Source: MED-G116 sp038107835
GTDB lineage: Bacteria > Pseudomonadota > Alphaproteobacteria > Puniceispirillales > Puniceispirillaceae
DNA: 64,000 nt
Reading direction: 5' to 3'
NCBI GenBank assembly: GCA_038107835.1
Contig: JAYNHH010000003.1
Span: 1 to 64,000 of the forward strand
Part shown: positions 24,203 through 34,077 of the stretch, piece after piece
How the letters are laid out: every line of letters begins with the position of its first letter
Position numbering within the stretch: the first letter of the stretch is position 1
Translations under genes and position numbers: made by a program
Notes under the pieces: model-generated
What the model was told of the DNA's origin: nothing
What the model saw: only the letters and a program-made list of their open reading frames with translations
Database searches by the model: none

Positions 24203-24595
24203 ATGCGGATCATTCTGTTGTGCGCTTTCTTTCTCGCCACGCTTGGCACCATCTTGTATCAGGTCAAGACGGGCATCGATATTCGTGAGGACAGGCTCGC
24301 CACGCTGGAATCCGAGATCAGCAGGACCAAAAGGGAAATTGCGGTTCTGGAAGCAGAGTGGGCGTATCTGTCACGCCCGGAGCGCGTCATGGAACTGTCT
24401 GATCGCCTTCTCGGTATGCGCCCGATTGCCAAGAACCGGGTATTGCCGATCGATGCAATTCCAATGCGGCTTGTCCCGAAATTCAAGGATCGTGTCGTTG
24501 GGCCCGGACAGATGAAACCGGCAGCCGGTGACAGCATCGCCCCTGAATTGAATCTGTTCAGGGAAATCTCCGGGTCGGGGGCCGTACAGCCATGA
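24203..24595 (+). CDS. ftsL: Cell division protein FtsL-like
   Basis: FtsL is a bitopic membrane protein that, with FtsB and FtsQ, activates FtsWI. The 130-residue product has one N-terminal transmembrane helix (about residues 2-19) and a periplasmic coiled coil (about 25-60, RLATLESEISRTKREIAVLE), then AYLSRPERVMELSDRLLGM, typical of alphaproteobacterial FtsL. The identity rests on this architecture and on the position between rsmH and ftsI. It overlaps ftsI by four bases. Confidence 0.85.
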   Translation: MRIILLCAFFLATLGTILYQVKTGIDIREDRLATLESEISRTKREIAVLEAEWAYLSRPERVMELSDRLLGMRPIAKNRVLPIDAIPMRLVPKFKDRVVGPGQMKPAAGDSIAPELNLFREISGSGAVQP

Positions 24596-26316
24596 TCCAG
24601 AACAGGACGACACAGACTTTGCTGGCAGCGCGGCGTCTGGTCTTTCCGGATCGGCCCGATCCGGCAAAATCAAGACGCATTGCCGAAGGCAGACTCGTCG
24701 CCAGCTGTTTCATCGCGCTGGCTGTGTTCATCACCATCGGCGTTCGCATCGTCACCCTGGCAACGGCCACCGAGGCCGCCAGCGTCAGCCCAGTGCCGCT
24801 TGCCGGCACTGCCGAACGGGGTCAGATCCTCGATCGCCGCGGCCGGTTGATGGCGACCAATCTGCCAATGACTGTTCTGCATGCCGACCCAGGCGAAATC
24901 ATGGATGTAGCTGATGCCGCCCGCCGGCTTGCCCCGCGGATCACGCATCATGACGAGGCCAGCCTGACCAGGTTGCTGCAGAAAAACACCCGTTACGTCG
25001 AACTTGACCGCAAACTGACCCCAGAACGGCATGCCACCATTCTTGGGCTTGGCATTCCCGGCGTCTATTTCCGTGACGGTATGCTGCGCGCCTATCCACG
25101 GGGCAATGCGGCCGCGCATATCCTCGGCCAGGTCGATCCACAAAATCACGGCATCGCTGGTGTGGAAAAATCAATGGAGGCACAGCTGTTGGCCGGCAAT
25201 GATGTCACCCTATCAATTGATATCGGACTACAGGCCATTCTTGCAAAGGAAATATCGAACCAAATCAACGAGTTTGAGGCAATTGGCGGCGCTGGCGTTC
25301 TGCTCGACATCAGAAGTGGTGAGGTTTTGGCAATGGTATCATTGCCTGATTTCAACCCAAACCATCTTGGCAAGATCAGCGCAGATGCGCGCTTCAACCG
25401 CGCCACCAAGGGCCTGTATGAGATGGGGTCGACCTTCAAGGTACTGAACACGGCCATTGCCCTTGAGACTGGCGCTGTTCAGATGGGCCAAACCTATGAT
25501 GTGGCCAAACCGCTGCGCGTCGCGCGGTTCACGATCAATGACTACCACGTCTATAAGCGCCCACTGAACATCTCCGAAATTCTCGTCTATTCCTCGAACA
25601 TCGGATCGGCAAAGATGGCTGAGGCCATCGGCCCGCAAACGCAGCGGCTGTTCATGGAAAAGCTGGGGCTGCTTGACTATCTGCCGCTCGAGTTGCCGGA
25701 AATCGGTCGCCCGCTCAGCCCCCGGCAGTGGAAACGGGTTGAGACGATGACCGTTTCCTACGGCCATGGCATTTCCATCTCGCCGGTGCATCTGGCCAGC
25801 GCGGTCGGGGCTGCAAGTGGTGACGGTCTGTGGGTAACGCCAACCCTGCTCAAACGGCAGACCGGGGACAATCCAATCAAGACCCGCGTCTTTTCCGCCG
25901 AGACCGCGCGCAATGTCCGTTCGATGATGCGGCTCGTCGTCTCGCACCCTGACGGCACCGGCAATTTTGCTGAGGCGCCGGGCTATATGGTCGGGGGCAA
26001 GACTGGAACCGCAGAGAAGATCCTTGGCAACGGCTATGACAAGAAGGCCAATCTGGCCACTTTTGTCGCCACCTTCCCGGTTCACGACCCACGCTATGTT
26101 CTGGCGGTGATGGTTGATGAACCCAAAGGACAGAAGAAATCCTATGGCTATGCCACGGGCGGCTGGGTCGCCGCGCCTGCGGTAAAGCGCATCGTCGAAC
26201 AGGCAGCTCCATTGCTTGGCATTCTTCCTGTTGACGAAAAATCGCCGGAAATTCGCCAGAAACTTCGTGTTGATTTGCAGATTGGAGAGGAGAAAAAAAC
26301 TCTTGCGACTTTCTGA
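24592..26316 (+). CDS. ftsI: Septal peptidoglycan transpeptidase (PBP3)
   Basis: FtsI cross-links septal peptidoglycan together with FtsW. The 574-residue protein has a transmembrane helix at about 36-58, a pedestal domain (ERGQILDRRGRLMATNLP), and a transpeptidase domain with all three motifs: STFK with catalytic Ser280, SSN at 334-336 and KTGT starting at Lys470. It overlaps ftsL upstream and murE downstream. Confidence 0.96.
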   Translation: MIQNRTTQTLLAARRLVFPDRPDPAKSRRIAEGRLVASCFIALAVFITIGVRIVTLATATEAASVSPVPLAGTAERGQILDRRGRLMATNLPMTVLHADPGEIMDVADAARRLAPRITHHDEASLTRLLQKNTRYVELDRKLTPERHATILGLGIPGVYFRDGMLRAYPRGNAAAHILGQVDPQNHGIAGVEKSMEAQLLAGNDVTLSIDIGLQAILAKEISNQINEFEAIGGAGVLLDIRSGEVLAMVSLPDFNPNHLGKISADARFNRATKGLYEMGSTFKVLNTAIALETGAVQMGQTYDVAKPLRVARFTINDYHVYKRPLNISEILVYSSNIGSAKMAEAIGPQTQRLFMEKLGLLDYLPLELPEIGRPLSPRQWKRVETMTVSYGHGISISPVHLASAVGAASGDGLWVTPTLLKRQTGDNPIKTRVFSAETARNVRSMMRLVVSHPDGTGNFAEAPGYMVGGKTGTAEKILGNGYDKKANLATFVATFPVHDPRYVLAVMVDEPKGQKKSYGYATGGWVAAPAVKRIVEQAAPLLGILPVDEKSPEIRQKLRVDLQIGEEKKTLATF

Positions 26317-27856
26317 CCTGCTGCCAAAGAGCCTGACCGAGACAACGCTGCCAACAGCCACCGGCGAACTTGCCGTCACCGGGTTGAGTGAGGATTCGCG
26401 CAAAATCCGCAGTGGCCACCTGTTTTTTGCCATCGCTGGAACAAAATCTGACGGGCGGCAATTCTGCCAGAACGCAGTTGATGCCGGTGCCATCGCGATT
26501 GTCACCGACAACCGCGATCTGGATGATGATCTGGACGCACTCATAGGGGCTGGCACGCCAGTCATCCAGACGACCAATCCCCGGCAGGTGCTTGCACGGG
26601 CGGCCGCCAAATTCTGGCCACGGCAGCCATCGATGATAGCCGCCGTCACCGGCACCAATGGCAAGACTTCGACCGCAGAATTTCTGCGTCAGATCTGGAA
26701 ACGTGTCACCTGGGACGCGGCCTCACTCGGTACGCTGGGGGTGCAGGGAACCGACACGCGCAAACTCAGGGGCAAGATGATTGATCTGCCCTCACTGACA
26801 ACGCCCGACGCGATAAGCCTGCACAGCAACCTGCATGTGCTGGCAAATGCCGGCATCACCCATTTGGCGCTGGAGGCGAGCAGCCATGGGTTGGAACAAT
26901 ATCGGCTTGACGGTCTGAACATCCATGTCGCGGCATTTACCAATCTGACCCGTGACCACCTCGACCATCACCATGATATGGATGCCTATTTTGCGGCAAA
27001 GGCACGGCTGTTCACCGACATTCTGATGCATGCCGGCGTTGCGGTAATCAATATTGATGATCCCTTTGGCCGCAAACTGGCCAAGATGATCACTGCTGAC
27101 ACAGCCACGCCACGGGTGGCGGTAACGCTTGGCTTTGCCGAGGATGCGGATTTTCAGATCATCAGGATTGAGCCGGTCGCCGGCATGTTGCAGATGACGG
27201 TCAGCCACCACGATCACGATTGGCACATTCCGCTCGCATTGTCCGGCACCTTTCAGGCAATGAACGCATTGACCGCGGCAATCATGGGTCATATGAGCGG
27301 CCTGCCCCTGCAGGACTCCCTGCACGCCATAGCCTTCCTCAAGGCGGCAACCGGACGTATGCAAACGGTATCCGGACATCCAGATGGAGCGCAGATCGTG
27401 GTTGATTATGCGCACACACCAGATGCCCTGGCGGCGGCATTGGCGGCATTGCGGCCAGAAGTGACTGGCAGGCTTGCCGTGCTGTTCGGCTGTGGCGGTG
27501 ACCGTGATCCCGGCAAACGCCCGATGATGGGCGAGATTGCGTGCGCCAATGCTGATCTGGTCTTTGTGACAGATGACAATCCGCGGTCTGAGGATGCTGG
27601 CGCCATTCGCAATGCGATCATCACCACCTGCCCCAATGCGGTCGAGATCGCCGGTCGTGACAAGGCCATTGCCACCGCCATTGGTGATCTTGAGAGGGGT
27701 GATGTGCTGCTGATTGCCGGCAAGGGCCATGAGACGGTACAGCTTATTGGCGATGAAACCCTGCCCTTCAGCGATGCGAATGTCGCCCAGAATGCCATTT
27801 CGACATTGATCGATGCGCAGGCAATCCAAGCAGCAGAGACAGGTGATGGACAATGA
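26303..27856 (+). CDS. murE: UDP-MurNAc-L-Ala-D-Glu:meso-DAP ligase
   Basis: MurE adds the third residue of the peptidoglycan stem peptide. The ATP loop TGTNGKTST starts at residue 116 (Lys121). The substrate motif DNPR at 425-428 indicates meso-diaminopimelate rather than lysine. The start is taken as TTG 26303, with GGAGAGGAG 8 bases upstream, giving 517 residues and a 14-base overlap with ftsI. An ATG at 26216 would put 29 extra residues inside the ftsI frame. The end overlaps murF by four bases. Confidence 0.94.
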   Translation: MRLSDLLPKSLTETTLPTATGELAVTGLSEDSRKIRSGHLFFAIAGTKSDGRQFCQNAVDAGAIAIVTDNRDLDDDLDALIGAGTPVIQTTNPRQVLARAAAKFWPRQPSMIAAVTGTNGKTSTAEFLRQIWKRVTWDAASLGTLGVQGTDTRKLRGKMIDLPSLTTPDAISLHSNLHVLANAGITHLALEASSHGLEQYRLDGLNIHVAAFTNLTRDHLDHHHDMDAYFAAKARLFTDILMHAGVAVINIDDPFGRKLAKMITADTATPRVAVTLGFAEDADFQIIRIEPVAGMLQMTVSHHDHDWHIPLALSGTFQAMNALTAAIMGHMSGLPLQDSLHAIAFLKAATGRMQTVSGHPDGAQIVVDYAHTPDALAAALAALRPEVTGRLAVLFGCGGDRDPGKRPMMGEIACANADLVFVTDDNPRSEDAGAIRNAIITTCPNAVEIAGRDKAIATAIGDLERGDVLLIAGKGHETVQLIGDETLPFSDANVAQNAISTLIDAQAIQAAETGDGQ

Positions 27857-29355
27857 CTGATCACCTGCCTTTAACGGCGCTTCACGCAACCGAAATCCTG
27901 GCCCGGGCTGGCGGCCATGTTGCCGCCGGGCAAAGCACCGATTTCATCATAACTGATATCACCATCGACAGCCGCAGATGCCACGAGGGCAGCCTGTTTG
28001 TCGCCCTCCCCGGCACACAGGCTGATGGCCATGACTTCGTTGTTGCTGCGGCCAAAAATGGGGCGCGGGCCGCATTGGTCTCGCGCCTCATTGATGACCC
28101 TGCGCTCTCCGCGGGAGGTTGCACACAGATTCTGGTGGGTGACAGTCTGCAGGCACTTGGCGATCTGGCGGTCATGGGACGCATTGCCCATCAACAGGAA
28201 GGTGGCCGCCTTGTCGGCATTACCGGATCGGTTGGCAAGACAGGCAGCAAGGAGATGCTGGCGCATATTCTGCGACGCATGGGCGGATGCCACGCGAACA
28301 GAGCCAGTTTCAACAATCATGTTGGTGTGCCGCTGACGCTTGCCGCACTGCCAGCGGATGCTCCTTTTGCCGTCCAGGAAATGGGCATGAACGCCCCCGG
28401 CGAGATCGCCGACCTCAGTCTGATGGCTGGTCCTGATATCGCCCTGATCACCCGCATTGCTGACTCACATGCTGGCTTCTTTGCCTCACTCGCCGAGATT
28501 GCCGCTGCCAAGGCGGAGATTTTTGACGGGCTGTGCGGACTTGGTGTTGCCGTACTGAACAGGGATGATGAATTCTTCGACGAGCTGTCACGCCGTGCCA
28601 GGCTGGCAGGTGCCAACCGCATCATCAGCTTTGGCACCGGCAATGATTCCGAATTCTGCCTGCTGTCCAGCACCGCGACCAAAAATGGCCAGAAAATAGA
28701 GGCCGATTGTGCCGGCATTCCCCTTTCTTTCTCGCTTGGCATGACTGCGCCTCACTGGGCGCTGAATACAATCGGCATTCTGGCGGTGATCGAGACACTG
28801 GGCCTTGATGTTGCCGAGGCTGCCACCCATCTGGCTGATTTTTCCGATCTGCCAGGGCGCGGCGCGCAGCACCATGGCATCTTCAACCAGCAGCCGATAA
28901 CACTTGTTGATGACAGCTATAATGCAGGTCCGGCTTCGATGGCGGCTGCGCTCGCCGGGCTTGCCGGCTCGCCACCACAAATCATGGTTCTCTCTGACAT
29001 GCTTGAACTGGGTGATGGTACCAGCACGGCGCATGATGCGCTTGTCCCGCTGCTGACAACGCTCGTGCCACGTGCGGTGATTGCCCTTGGCCCGGAAATG
29101 GGCCGCATGACAACGGCATTGGCAGCGGCCTGTCCGTCAGTGGCCTGTCACCTTGTCGATGACAGCGAGCAGGCAATCAGTCTGCTTGCCAGTCTTGTTC
29201 AGGAAAATGATCGGATTTTCATCAAGGGATCGAATGGGTCAGGCGCGCACCATGTTGCCAGCGCACTCATTGCTGATCTGACCCCAACACCGGAAAACAC
29301 ACCAGACGGTGCCAGACGCACTGGCCCGCAGGAGGGGAAATCCCATGCTGCCTGA
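27853..29355 (+). CDS. murF: UDP-MurNAc-tripeptide:D-Ala-D-Ala ligase
   Basis: MurF attaches D-Ala-D-Ala, completing the UDP-MurNAc pentapeptide in the cytoplasm. The 500-residue protein has the ATP loop ITGSVGKTGSKEML (Lys129), the central domain with EMGMNAPGEIADLSLMAGPD, and the C-terminal VDDSYNAGPASM motif. The start lies in an ATGA overlap with murE. The 3' end overlaps the mraY start by 11 bases. Confidence 0.95.
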   Translation: MTDHLPLTALHATEILARAGGHVAAGQSTDFIITDITIDSRRCHEGSLFVALPGTQADGHDFVVAAAKNGARAALVSRLIDDPALSAGGCTQILVGDSLQALGDLAVMGRIAHQQEGGRLVGITGSVGKTGSKEMLAHILRRMGGCHANRASFNNHVGVPLTLAALPADAPFAVQEMGMNAPGEIADLSLMAGPDIALITRIADSHAGFFASLAEIAAAKAEIFDGLCGLGVAVLNRDDEFFDELSRRARLAGANRIISFGTGNDSEFCLLSSTATKNGQKIEADCAGIPLSFSLGMTAPHWALNTIGILAVIETLGLDVAEAATHLADFSDLPGRGAQHHGIFNQQPITLVDDSYNAGPASMAAALAGLAGSPPQIMVLSDMLELGDGTSTAHDALVPLLTTLVPRAVIALGPEMGRMTTALAAACPSVACHLVDDSEQAISLLASLVQENDRIFIKGSNGSGAHHVASALIADLTPTPENTPDGARRTGPQEGKSHAA

Positions 29356-30433
29356 CCTGCTTGTACCGCTGGCTGCCGAGTTTCAGCCCTTCAATCTGTT
29401 CCGCTACATTACCTTCCGCACAGGCGGCGCGACAATTACTGCGCTGATCTTAAGCCTGATGTTTGGGCCGATGATGATCCGCTGGCTGAAGACCAACCAG
29501 GGAGAGGGTCAGCCAATCCGTGATGATGGGCCGGAGTCACATCTGATCACCAAGGTTGGAACTCCAACCATGGGCGGGCTGCTGATCCTCGGCGCATTTG
29601 CGCTGTCGACAATCTTGTGGACGCCACTCTCGAACACCTATTTGTGGCCAGTTCTGGCCATCGCTCTCAGCTTTGGCGTCATTGGTAGTGTCGATGACTG
29701 GATGAAGCTGCGCCGCCGGTCGCATGCCGGCATGTCAGGGCGAATGAAACTCGGCCTGCAGTTGCTGGTGTCCTTCTTTGTTACGCTGATTCTGATCGAA
29801 TTGTCACCAGACCAGCTGCGTTACGGCATTGCCGTGCCGTTTCTGAAGGACAATCTGCTGACGATGGGGCTGTTATATGTCCCCTTCGCGATGCTGGTAA
29901 TCGTTGGCTCATCAAACGCAGTCAATCTGACAGACGGGCTTGATGGTCTCGCCATCGTTCCGGTGATGATCGTCGCCGCATGTTTTGGCCTGATTGCCTA
30001 TCTCGTCGGCAACAGCAATTTTTCTGCCTATCTGCAGATCAATTACGTCCCCGGAACAGGTGATCTGGCAGTGATGTGCGGCGCGCTGATCGGAGCCGGA
30101 CTTGGCTTTTTGTGGTTTAACGCTCCACCGGCAAAGGTGTTTATGGGCGATACCGGATCGCTGGCGCTCGGCGGCGGGCTTGGTGCGATTGCCGTCGCCA
30201 CGCGGCACGAACTTGTCCTCGCCATTACCGGCGGTCTGTTTGTCGTGGAAACGCTGTCGGTGATTTTGCAGGTTGCCTCCTTCAAATTGACTGGTAAACG
30301 GATTTTCCTGATGGCCCCACTGCATCATCATTTTGAGCGCAAGGGCTGGGCTGAGTCCACCATCGTCATCCGGTTCTGGATCATTGCTGTCGTGCTGGCA
30401 CTGGCTGGCCTGTCGTCACTGAAGCTGCGCTGA
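29345..30433 (+). CDS. mraY: Phospho-MurNAc-pentapeptide transferase
   Basis: MraY makes lipid I from UDP-MurNAc-pentapeptide and undecaprenyl phosphate at the inner membrane. The 362-residue protein has about ten transmembrane segments and the conserved catalytic pieces GSVDDWMKL, SSNAVNLTDGLDGLAIVPVM, FMGDTGSLALGG and the HHHFE loop (PLHHHFERKGWAE). ATG 29345 follows GGAGG by 9 bases. An in-frame ATG at 29309 lies inside murF without such a site. Confidence 0.95.
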   Translation: MLPDLLVPLAAEFQPFNLFRYITFRTGGATITALILSLMFGPMMIRWLKTNQGEGQPIRDDGPESHLITKVGTPTMGGLLILGAFALSTILWTPLSNTYLWPVLAIALSFGVIGSVDDWMKLRRRSHAGMSGRMKLGLQLLVSFFVTLILIELSPDQLRYGIAVPFLKDNLLTMGLLYVPFAMLVIVGSSNAVNLTDGLDGLAIVPVMIVAACFGLIAYLVGNSNFSAYLQINYVPGTGDLAVMCGALIGAGLGFLWFNAPPAKVFMGDTGSLALGGGLGAIAVATRHELVLAITGGLFVVETLSVILQVASFKLTGKRIFLMAPLHHHFERKGWAESTIVIRFWIIAVVLALAGLSSLKLR

Positions 30434-30447
30434 GGGGATGTAAGGCG

Positions 30448-31782
30448 ATGTTGATACCGGCACAGATGACAGGAAAGATTGTTGGAGTCCTTGGGCTTGG
30501 CAGATCCGGTCTCGCCGCAGCGGCATCCCTGCTGGCGGCAGGTGCCACCGTATTTCTGGCTGACGACCACAAGACACCCGAGCAGCTGCCAGACGGTGCG
30601 CATCTGCGCTCCTGGTCAGACTGGCCCTGGACCGAGATTGATCTGATGGTGATCAGTCCCGGAATCGCGCACGCACACCCAGCACCGCATCCGGCGGCCA
30701 GGCTGGCCGCCGAACATAATGTTGAGGTGGTCAGTGAGATCGAGATCGCAATGCTGGCGCAACCGGCGGCACGCATTGTCGGGATCACCGGAACAAATGG
30801 AAAATCAACAACCACTGCGCTTGTCGGCCACTGCCTCGAGGCGGCAGGAATTGCCGTTGCCGTTGGCGGTAACATTGGTGACGCTGCCTGCCAGATGAAT
30901 GATCCCGGTCCGGATGGTGTGATCGTGCTGGAGTTGTCTTCCTATCAGCTGGAAACGACACCATCACTGCGCACGGACGTGAGTGTGATACTGAATATAA
31001 GCCCCGACCATCTTGACCGGCATGGTGGCATGGATGGCTATGTCGCAGCAAAAGCACAGATTCTCCGGGCGCTTGGAGGTAGGGGACTGGCCATACTGGG
31101 AGAGGGCGACGCGCATGTACGCAGCCTCGCAGCAGCTCAGGCCACCGCCGGTCAATCAGTTCAGATTGCCCGCAGCAGTGATGCCCCAGCCGGTAGCGCT
31201 CAATGTCCGGCACTGACTGGCGCACACAATGCCGAAAATGCCGCTGCCGCCGCCCTCGTCCTGCGCCAGCTCGGCGTTGGTTCAGCCAGTATTGATCAGG
31301 GCATGGCAAGTTTTGCCGGCCTGCCCCACCGGTTGCAGCATGTTGCCAGCGCCGGACCAATTGCCTTTGTCAATGACTCAAAGGCGACTAATGCTGTAGC
31401 CGCAGCACGGGCGCTGGAGGCCTTTGACAACATCTACTGGATTGCGGGTGGCCTTGCGAAGGAGGATGGCATTGGCGCGGCGGCACAGGCGCTTGATCAT
31501 GTGACGGGTGCCTATCTGATTGGCGAGTCAACGCCGATCTTTGCCCGTGCGCTTGAAGGACGCTGCCCGGCGACAGCACATGGTAACCTGCACGCGGCGA
31601 CCACCGCCGCCTTTGCTGACGCCTGGGCGGGCGGCATTGCCGCGACGGTGCTGCTGGCACCGGCCGCCGCCTCTTTTGACCAGTTTGACAGCTTTGCCGC
31701 CCGTGGCGACGCCTTTACCGGCATTGCCCAACAGCTGGCAGCGTCTGTGAGCGGAACAGGCAGGGGAGGCGCACATGCTTGA
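30448..31782 (+). CDS. murD: UDP-MurNAc-L-Ala:D-Glu ligase
   Basis: MurD adds D-glutamate to UDP-MurNAc-L-alanine. The 444-residue protein has the N-terminal Rossmann part GVLGLGRSGLAAAASLLAAG, the ATP loop GITGTNGKSTTT (Lys119), ILNISPDHLDRHGGMDGYVA in the central domain and INDSKATN-like FVNDSKATNAVAA at the C-terminal domain. A 14-base gap separates it from mraY; it contains a bare ATG-TAA start-stop. The end overlaps ftsW by eight bases. Confidence 0.95.
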   Translation: MLIPAQMTGKIVGVLGLGRSGLAAAASLLAAGATVFLADDHKTPEQLPDGAHLRSWSDWPWTEIDLMVISPGIAHAHPAPHPAARLAAEHNVEVVSEIEIAMLAQPAARIVGITGTNGKSTTTALVGHCLEAAGIAVAVGGNIGDAACQMNDPGPDGVIVLELSSYQLETTPSLRTDVSVILNISPDHLDRHGGMDGYVAAKAQILRALGGRGLAILGEGDAHVRSLAAAQATAGQSVQIARSSDAPAGSAQCPALTGAHNAENAAAAALVLRQLGVGSASIDQGMASFAGLPHRLQHVASAGPIAFVNDSKATNAVAAARALEAFDNIYWIAGGLAKEDGIGAAAQALDHVTGAYLIGESTPIFARALEGRCPATAHGNLHAATTAAFADAWAGGIAATVLLAPAAASFDQFDSFAARGDAFTGIAQQLAASVSGTGRGGAHA

Positions 31783-32950
31783 CCGCACCGACCGTTCGCT
31801 TGTTGGTATCTGGTGGTGGACCGTTGACAAATGGCTGCTTGCCGGGGCGCTGATCCTGATGGTGCTGGGGGCGCTGCTGGTAATGGCCGCCGGACCGGCG
31901 GTGGCGAATTTGATCAATCTGCCGTCCCAGCATTTCATGGTTCGGCAACTGCTTTATGTCCTGCCGTCACTTGCCGTCATGATCACCGTCTCGATGCTTG
32001 AGCCAAGGCCGATCCGGGCGCTCTCGCTGGTGGGCCTTGCCGGTGTCATCGGCCTGATGATCATGGCCATTGTTGCCGGCAGCGAGATTAAGGGCGCAAC
32101 CCGATGGATCACCCTGTTCGGCTTCAATCTGCAACCATCCGAATTTGCAAAACCACTTTTCGCCATCGTTTCGGCATGGCTCTTGACCCTGTGGCGTGAG
32201 GGAGAGGACTTTCCCGGCTGGATCTATTCGACCGCGCTGTTGGCCGGTCTTGTCACCATTCTGGTGCTGCAACCCGATATTGGTATGACGGCGGTGATTG
32301 TCCTGACCTGGGGTTTTCAGATGTTCCTTGCCGGCATGCCGATGCTGTTTGTCATTGGCGCGGTCGCCATTGCGCCGCTGGCCCTCTATGTCGCCTATCT
32401 CAATCTCGATCACGTCACGCTGCGGATCAACAAATTCTTCGAGGGTGGATCATGGCAGGTGGAACGCGCCCGCCAGAGCTTCGCCGAGGGTGGACTCTTT
32501 GGCGTCGGCCCCGGTGATGGCACGGTAAAGCTGAACCTTCCCGATGCACATTCCGATTTTATCTTTGCAGTCGCAGCGGAAGAATATGGTGCGCTTGCCT
32601 GTCTCGTCCTGCTCGGCATATATGGCTTCATCGTCATGCGTGGCTTTGCCAGAGCGCTGTCGGATGAGGGGCTGTTCTGCCTGATTGCCGCCTCCAGTCT
32701 GGTCATGCAGATTGGCGTTCAGGCAGCCATCCATATGGCGTCGTCAGTCGACCTCATCCCCACCAAGGGCATGACATTGCCTTTTGTCAGCTATGGCGGC
32801 TCCTCGCTGCTGGCAAGCGGCTTGACCATGGGGCTGCTGCTGGCACTGACAAGGCGGCGTAATTCATGGTCCACGTTTTCACGTTATCGCACCAGCAGCG
32901 ATACCCTAGCTGCTGATACCACCTCAGAGACACCGGAGGTGGCACGATGA
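31775..32950 (+). CDS. ftsW: Septal peptidoglycan polymerase, SEDS family
   Basis: FtsW is the glycosyltransferase that polymerises lipid II at the septum with FtsI. The 391-residue protein has about ten transmembrane helices. SEDS landmarks are GATRWITLFGFNLQPSEFAK, LQPDIGMTAVI with the catalytic Asp, and the C-terminal PTKGMTLPFVSYGGSSLLAS. It overlaps murD upstream and murG downstream by a few bases. Confidence 0.95.
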   Translation: MLDRTDRSLVGIWWWTVDKWLLAGALILMVLGALLVMAAGPAVANLINLPSQHFMVRQLLYVLPSLAVMITVSMLEPRPIRALSLVGLAGVIGLMIMAIVAGSEIKGATRWITLFGFNLQPSEFAKPLFAIVSAWLLTLWREGEDFPGWIYSTALLAGLVTILVLQPDIGMTAVIVLTWGFQMFLAGMPMLFVIGAVAIAPLALYVAYLNLDHVTLRINKFFEGGSWQVERARQSFAEGGLFGVGPGDGTVKLNLPDAHSDFIFAVAAEEYGALACLVLLGIYGFIVMRGFARALSDEGLFCLIAASSLVMQIGVQAAIHMASSVDLIPTKGMTLPFVSYGGSSLLASGLTMGLLLALTRRRNSWSTFSRYRTSSDTLAADTTSETPEVAR

Positions 32951-34077
32951 CAGGCGGGCTTGAAACCGGCAAATTCATCTGTCTTGCCGCCGGTGGGACA
33001 GGCGGTCATGTCTTTCCAGCGCTGGCAGTTGCCGAACGATTGCAGGCAGAGGGCCATACCACCCTGCTGTTCACCGATGGGCGTGGCGCCCGCATGGTCT
33101 CCGGAACCCCACAGGCAATAATCGCCGCTGCGTCGCCATTCCAGCGGGGATTGCTGCGCCGGATGCGGGCACTGGTGCTGCTGTCGGGTGGCATGGTGAA
33201 ATCGCTTCTGCAGCTGATGATGAGGCGGCCTGTGGTGATGATCGGTTTTGGCGGCTATCCCTCATTCCCACCGCTTTTGACAGCGGCGCTGCTGCGGATT
33301 CCGACAATGGTGCATGAACAGAATGCCTATCTTGGCAGAGCGAACAGAATGCTGGCCAGTCGCGCCGGGCATCTGGCACTGAGCTGGCAGCAAACCGCCA
33401 ATCTGCCAAAGAATGTGACCTGTTTTACCGGCGGCATGCCGGTACGGCAGGCTTTTTTTAACATCAAACCAAACAACCATGCCCCGGGTGAACCACTGCA
33501 TCTCACAATTCTTGGTGGCAGCCTCGGTGCGGGCATTTTCGCCGAGTTGCTGCCACCAGCGATTGCCGCCCTGCCCGCCAACATCCGGTCACGCCTCCGC
33601 CTGACCCAGCAATGCCGCGCCGAGCAGTTGGACGCGCTGCGTGCGGCCTATCAAGAGCTGCGGGTGACCGCGACAGTGCAACCGTTCTTTGATGACATTG
33701 CAGATATCATGGCCAGCAGCCACCTTGTAATCAGCCGGGCTGGTGCCTCATCCGTTGCCGAACTGGCAGCAGCGGGGCGAGCAGCCATTCTTGTGCCACT
33801 GCCCAGCGCAATGGATGATCACCAGACAGCAAACGCCCGGCAACTGGCCGGTGTTGGAGGCGGCCTATGTCGTGCCGAGGCCGAACTGGACGCTGCCACC
33901 CTTGCTGACGATATCACCAATCTTTTTGGCGATGAGGAAAAATTGGCACAAATGGGCCAGAACGCGCGCAAGCTGGCAATGCCTGATGCCGCCCAGACGA
34001 TTGCCGACTATGCGCTGGCGCTTGGCGACAACAACGGCCGGCAGCCGGCCCACAGTTTTTCAGGAGGTCGGTCATGA
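32947..34077 (+). CDS. murG: Lipid II synthase (GlcNAc transferase)
   Basis: MurG transfers GlcNAc from UDP-GlcNAc to lipid I at the inner face of the membrane. The 376-residue GT-B protein has the first glycine loop GGTGGH at residues 16-21, the second at LTILGGSLGAGIFAELLPPA, the acceptor loop MVHEQNAYLGRANRML and SRAGASSVAELAAAGRAAIL with PLPSAMDDHQTANA for UDP-GlcNAc binding. Both ends overlap their neighbours by four bases. Confidence 0.95.
   Translation: MTGGLETGKFICLAAGGTGGHVFPALAVAERLQAEGHTTLLFTDGRGARMVSGTPQAIIAAASPFQRGLLRRMRALVLLSGGMVKSLLQLMMRRPVVMIGFGGYPSFPPLLTAALLRIPTMVHEQNAYLGRANRMLASRAGHLALSWQQTANLPKNVTCFTGGMPVRQAFFNIKPNNHAPGEPLHLTILGGSLGAGIFAELLPPAIAALPANIRSRLRLTQQCRAEQLDALRAAYQELRVTATVQPFFDDIADIMASSHLVISRAGASSVAELAAAGRAAILVPLPSAMDDHQTANARQLAGVGGGLCRAEAELDAATLADDITNLFGDEEKLAQMGQNARKLAMPDAAQTIADYALALGDNNGRQPAHSFSGGRS

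Noticed and set aside
25339..26664. 441-codon minus-strand frame across ftsI and murE
   Set aside because: It spans two unrelated real genes on the other strand.
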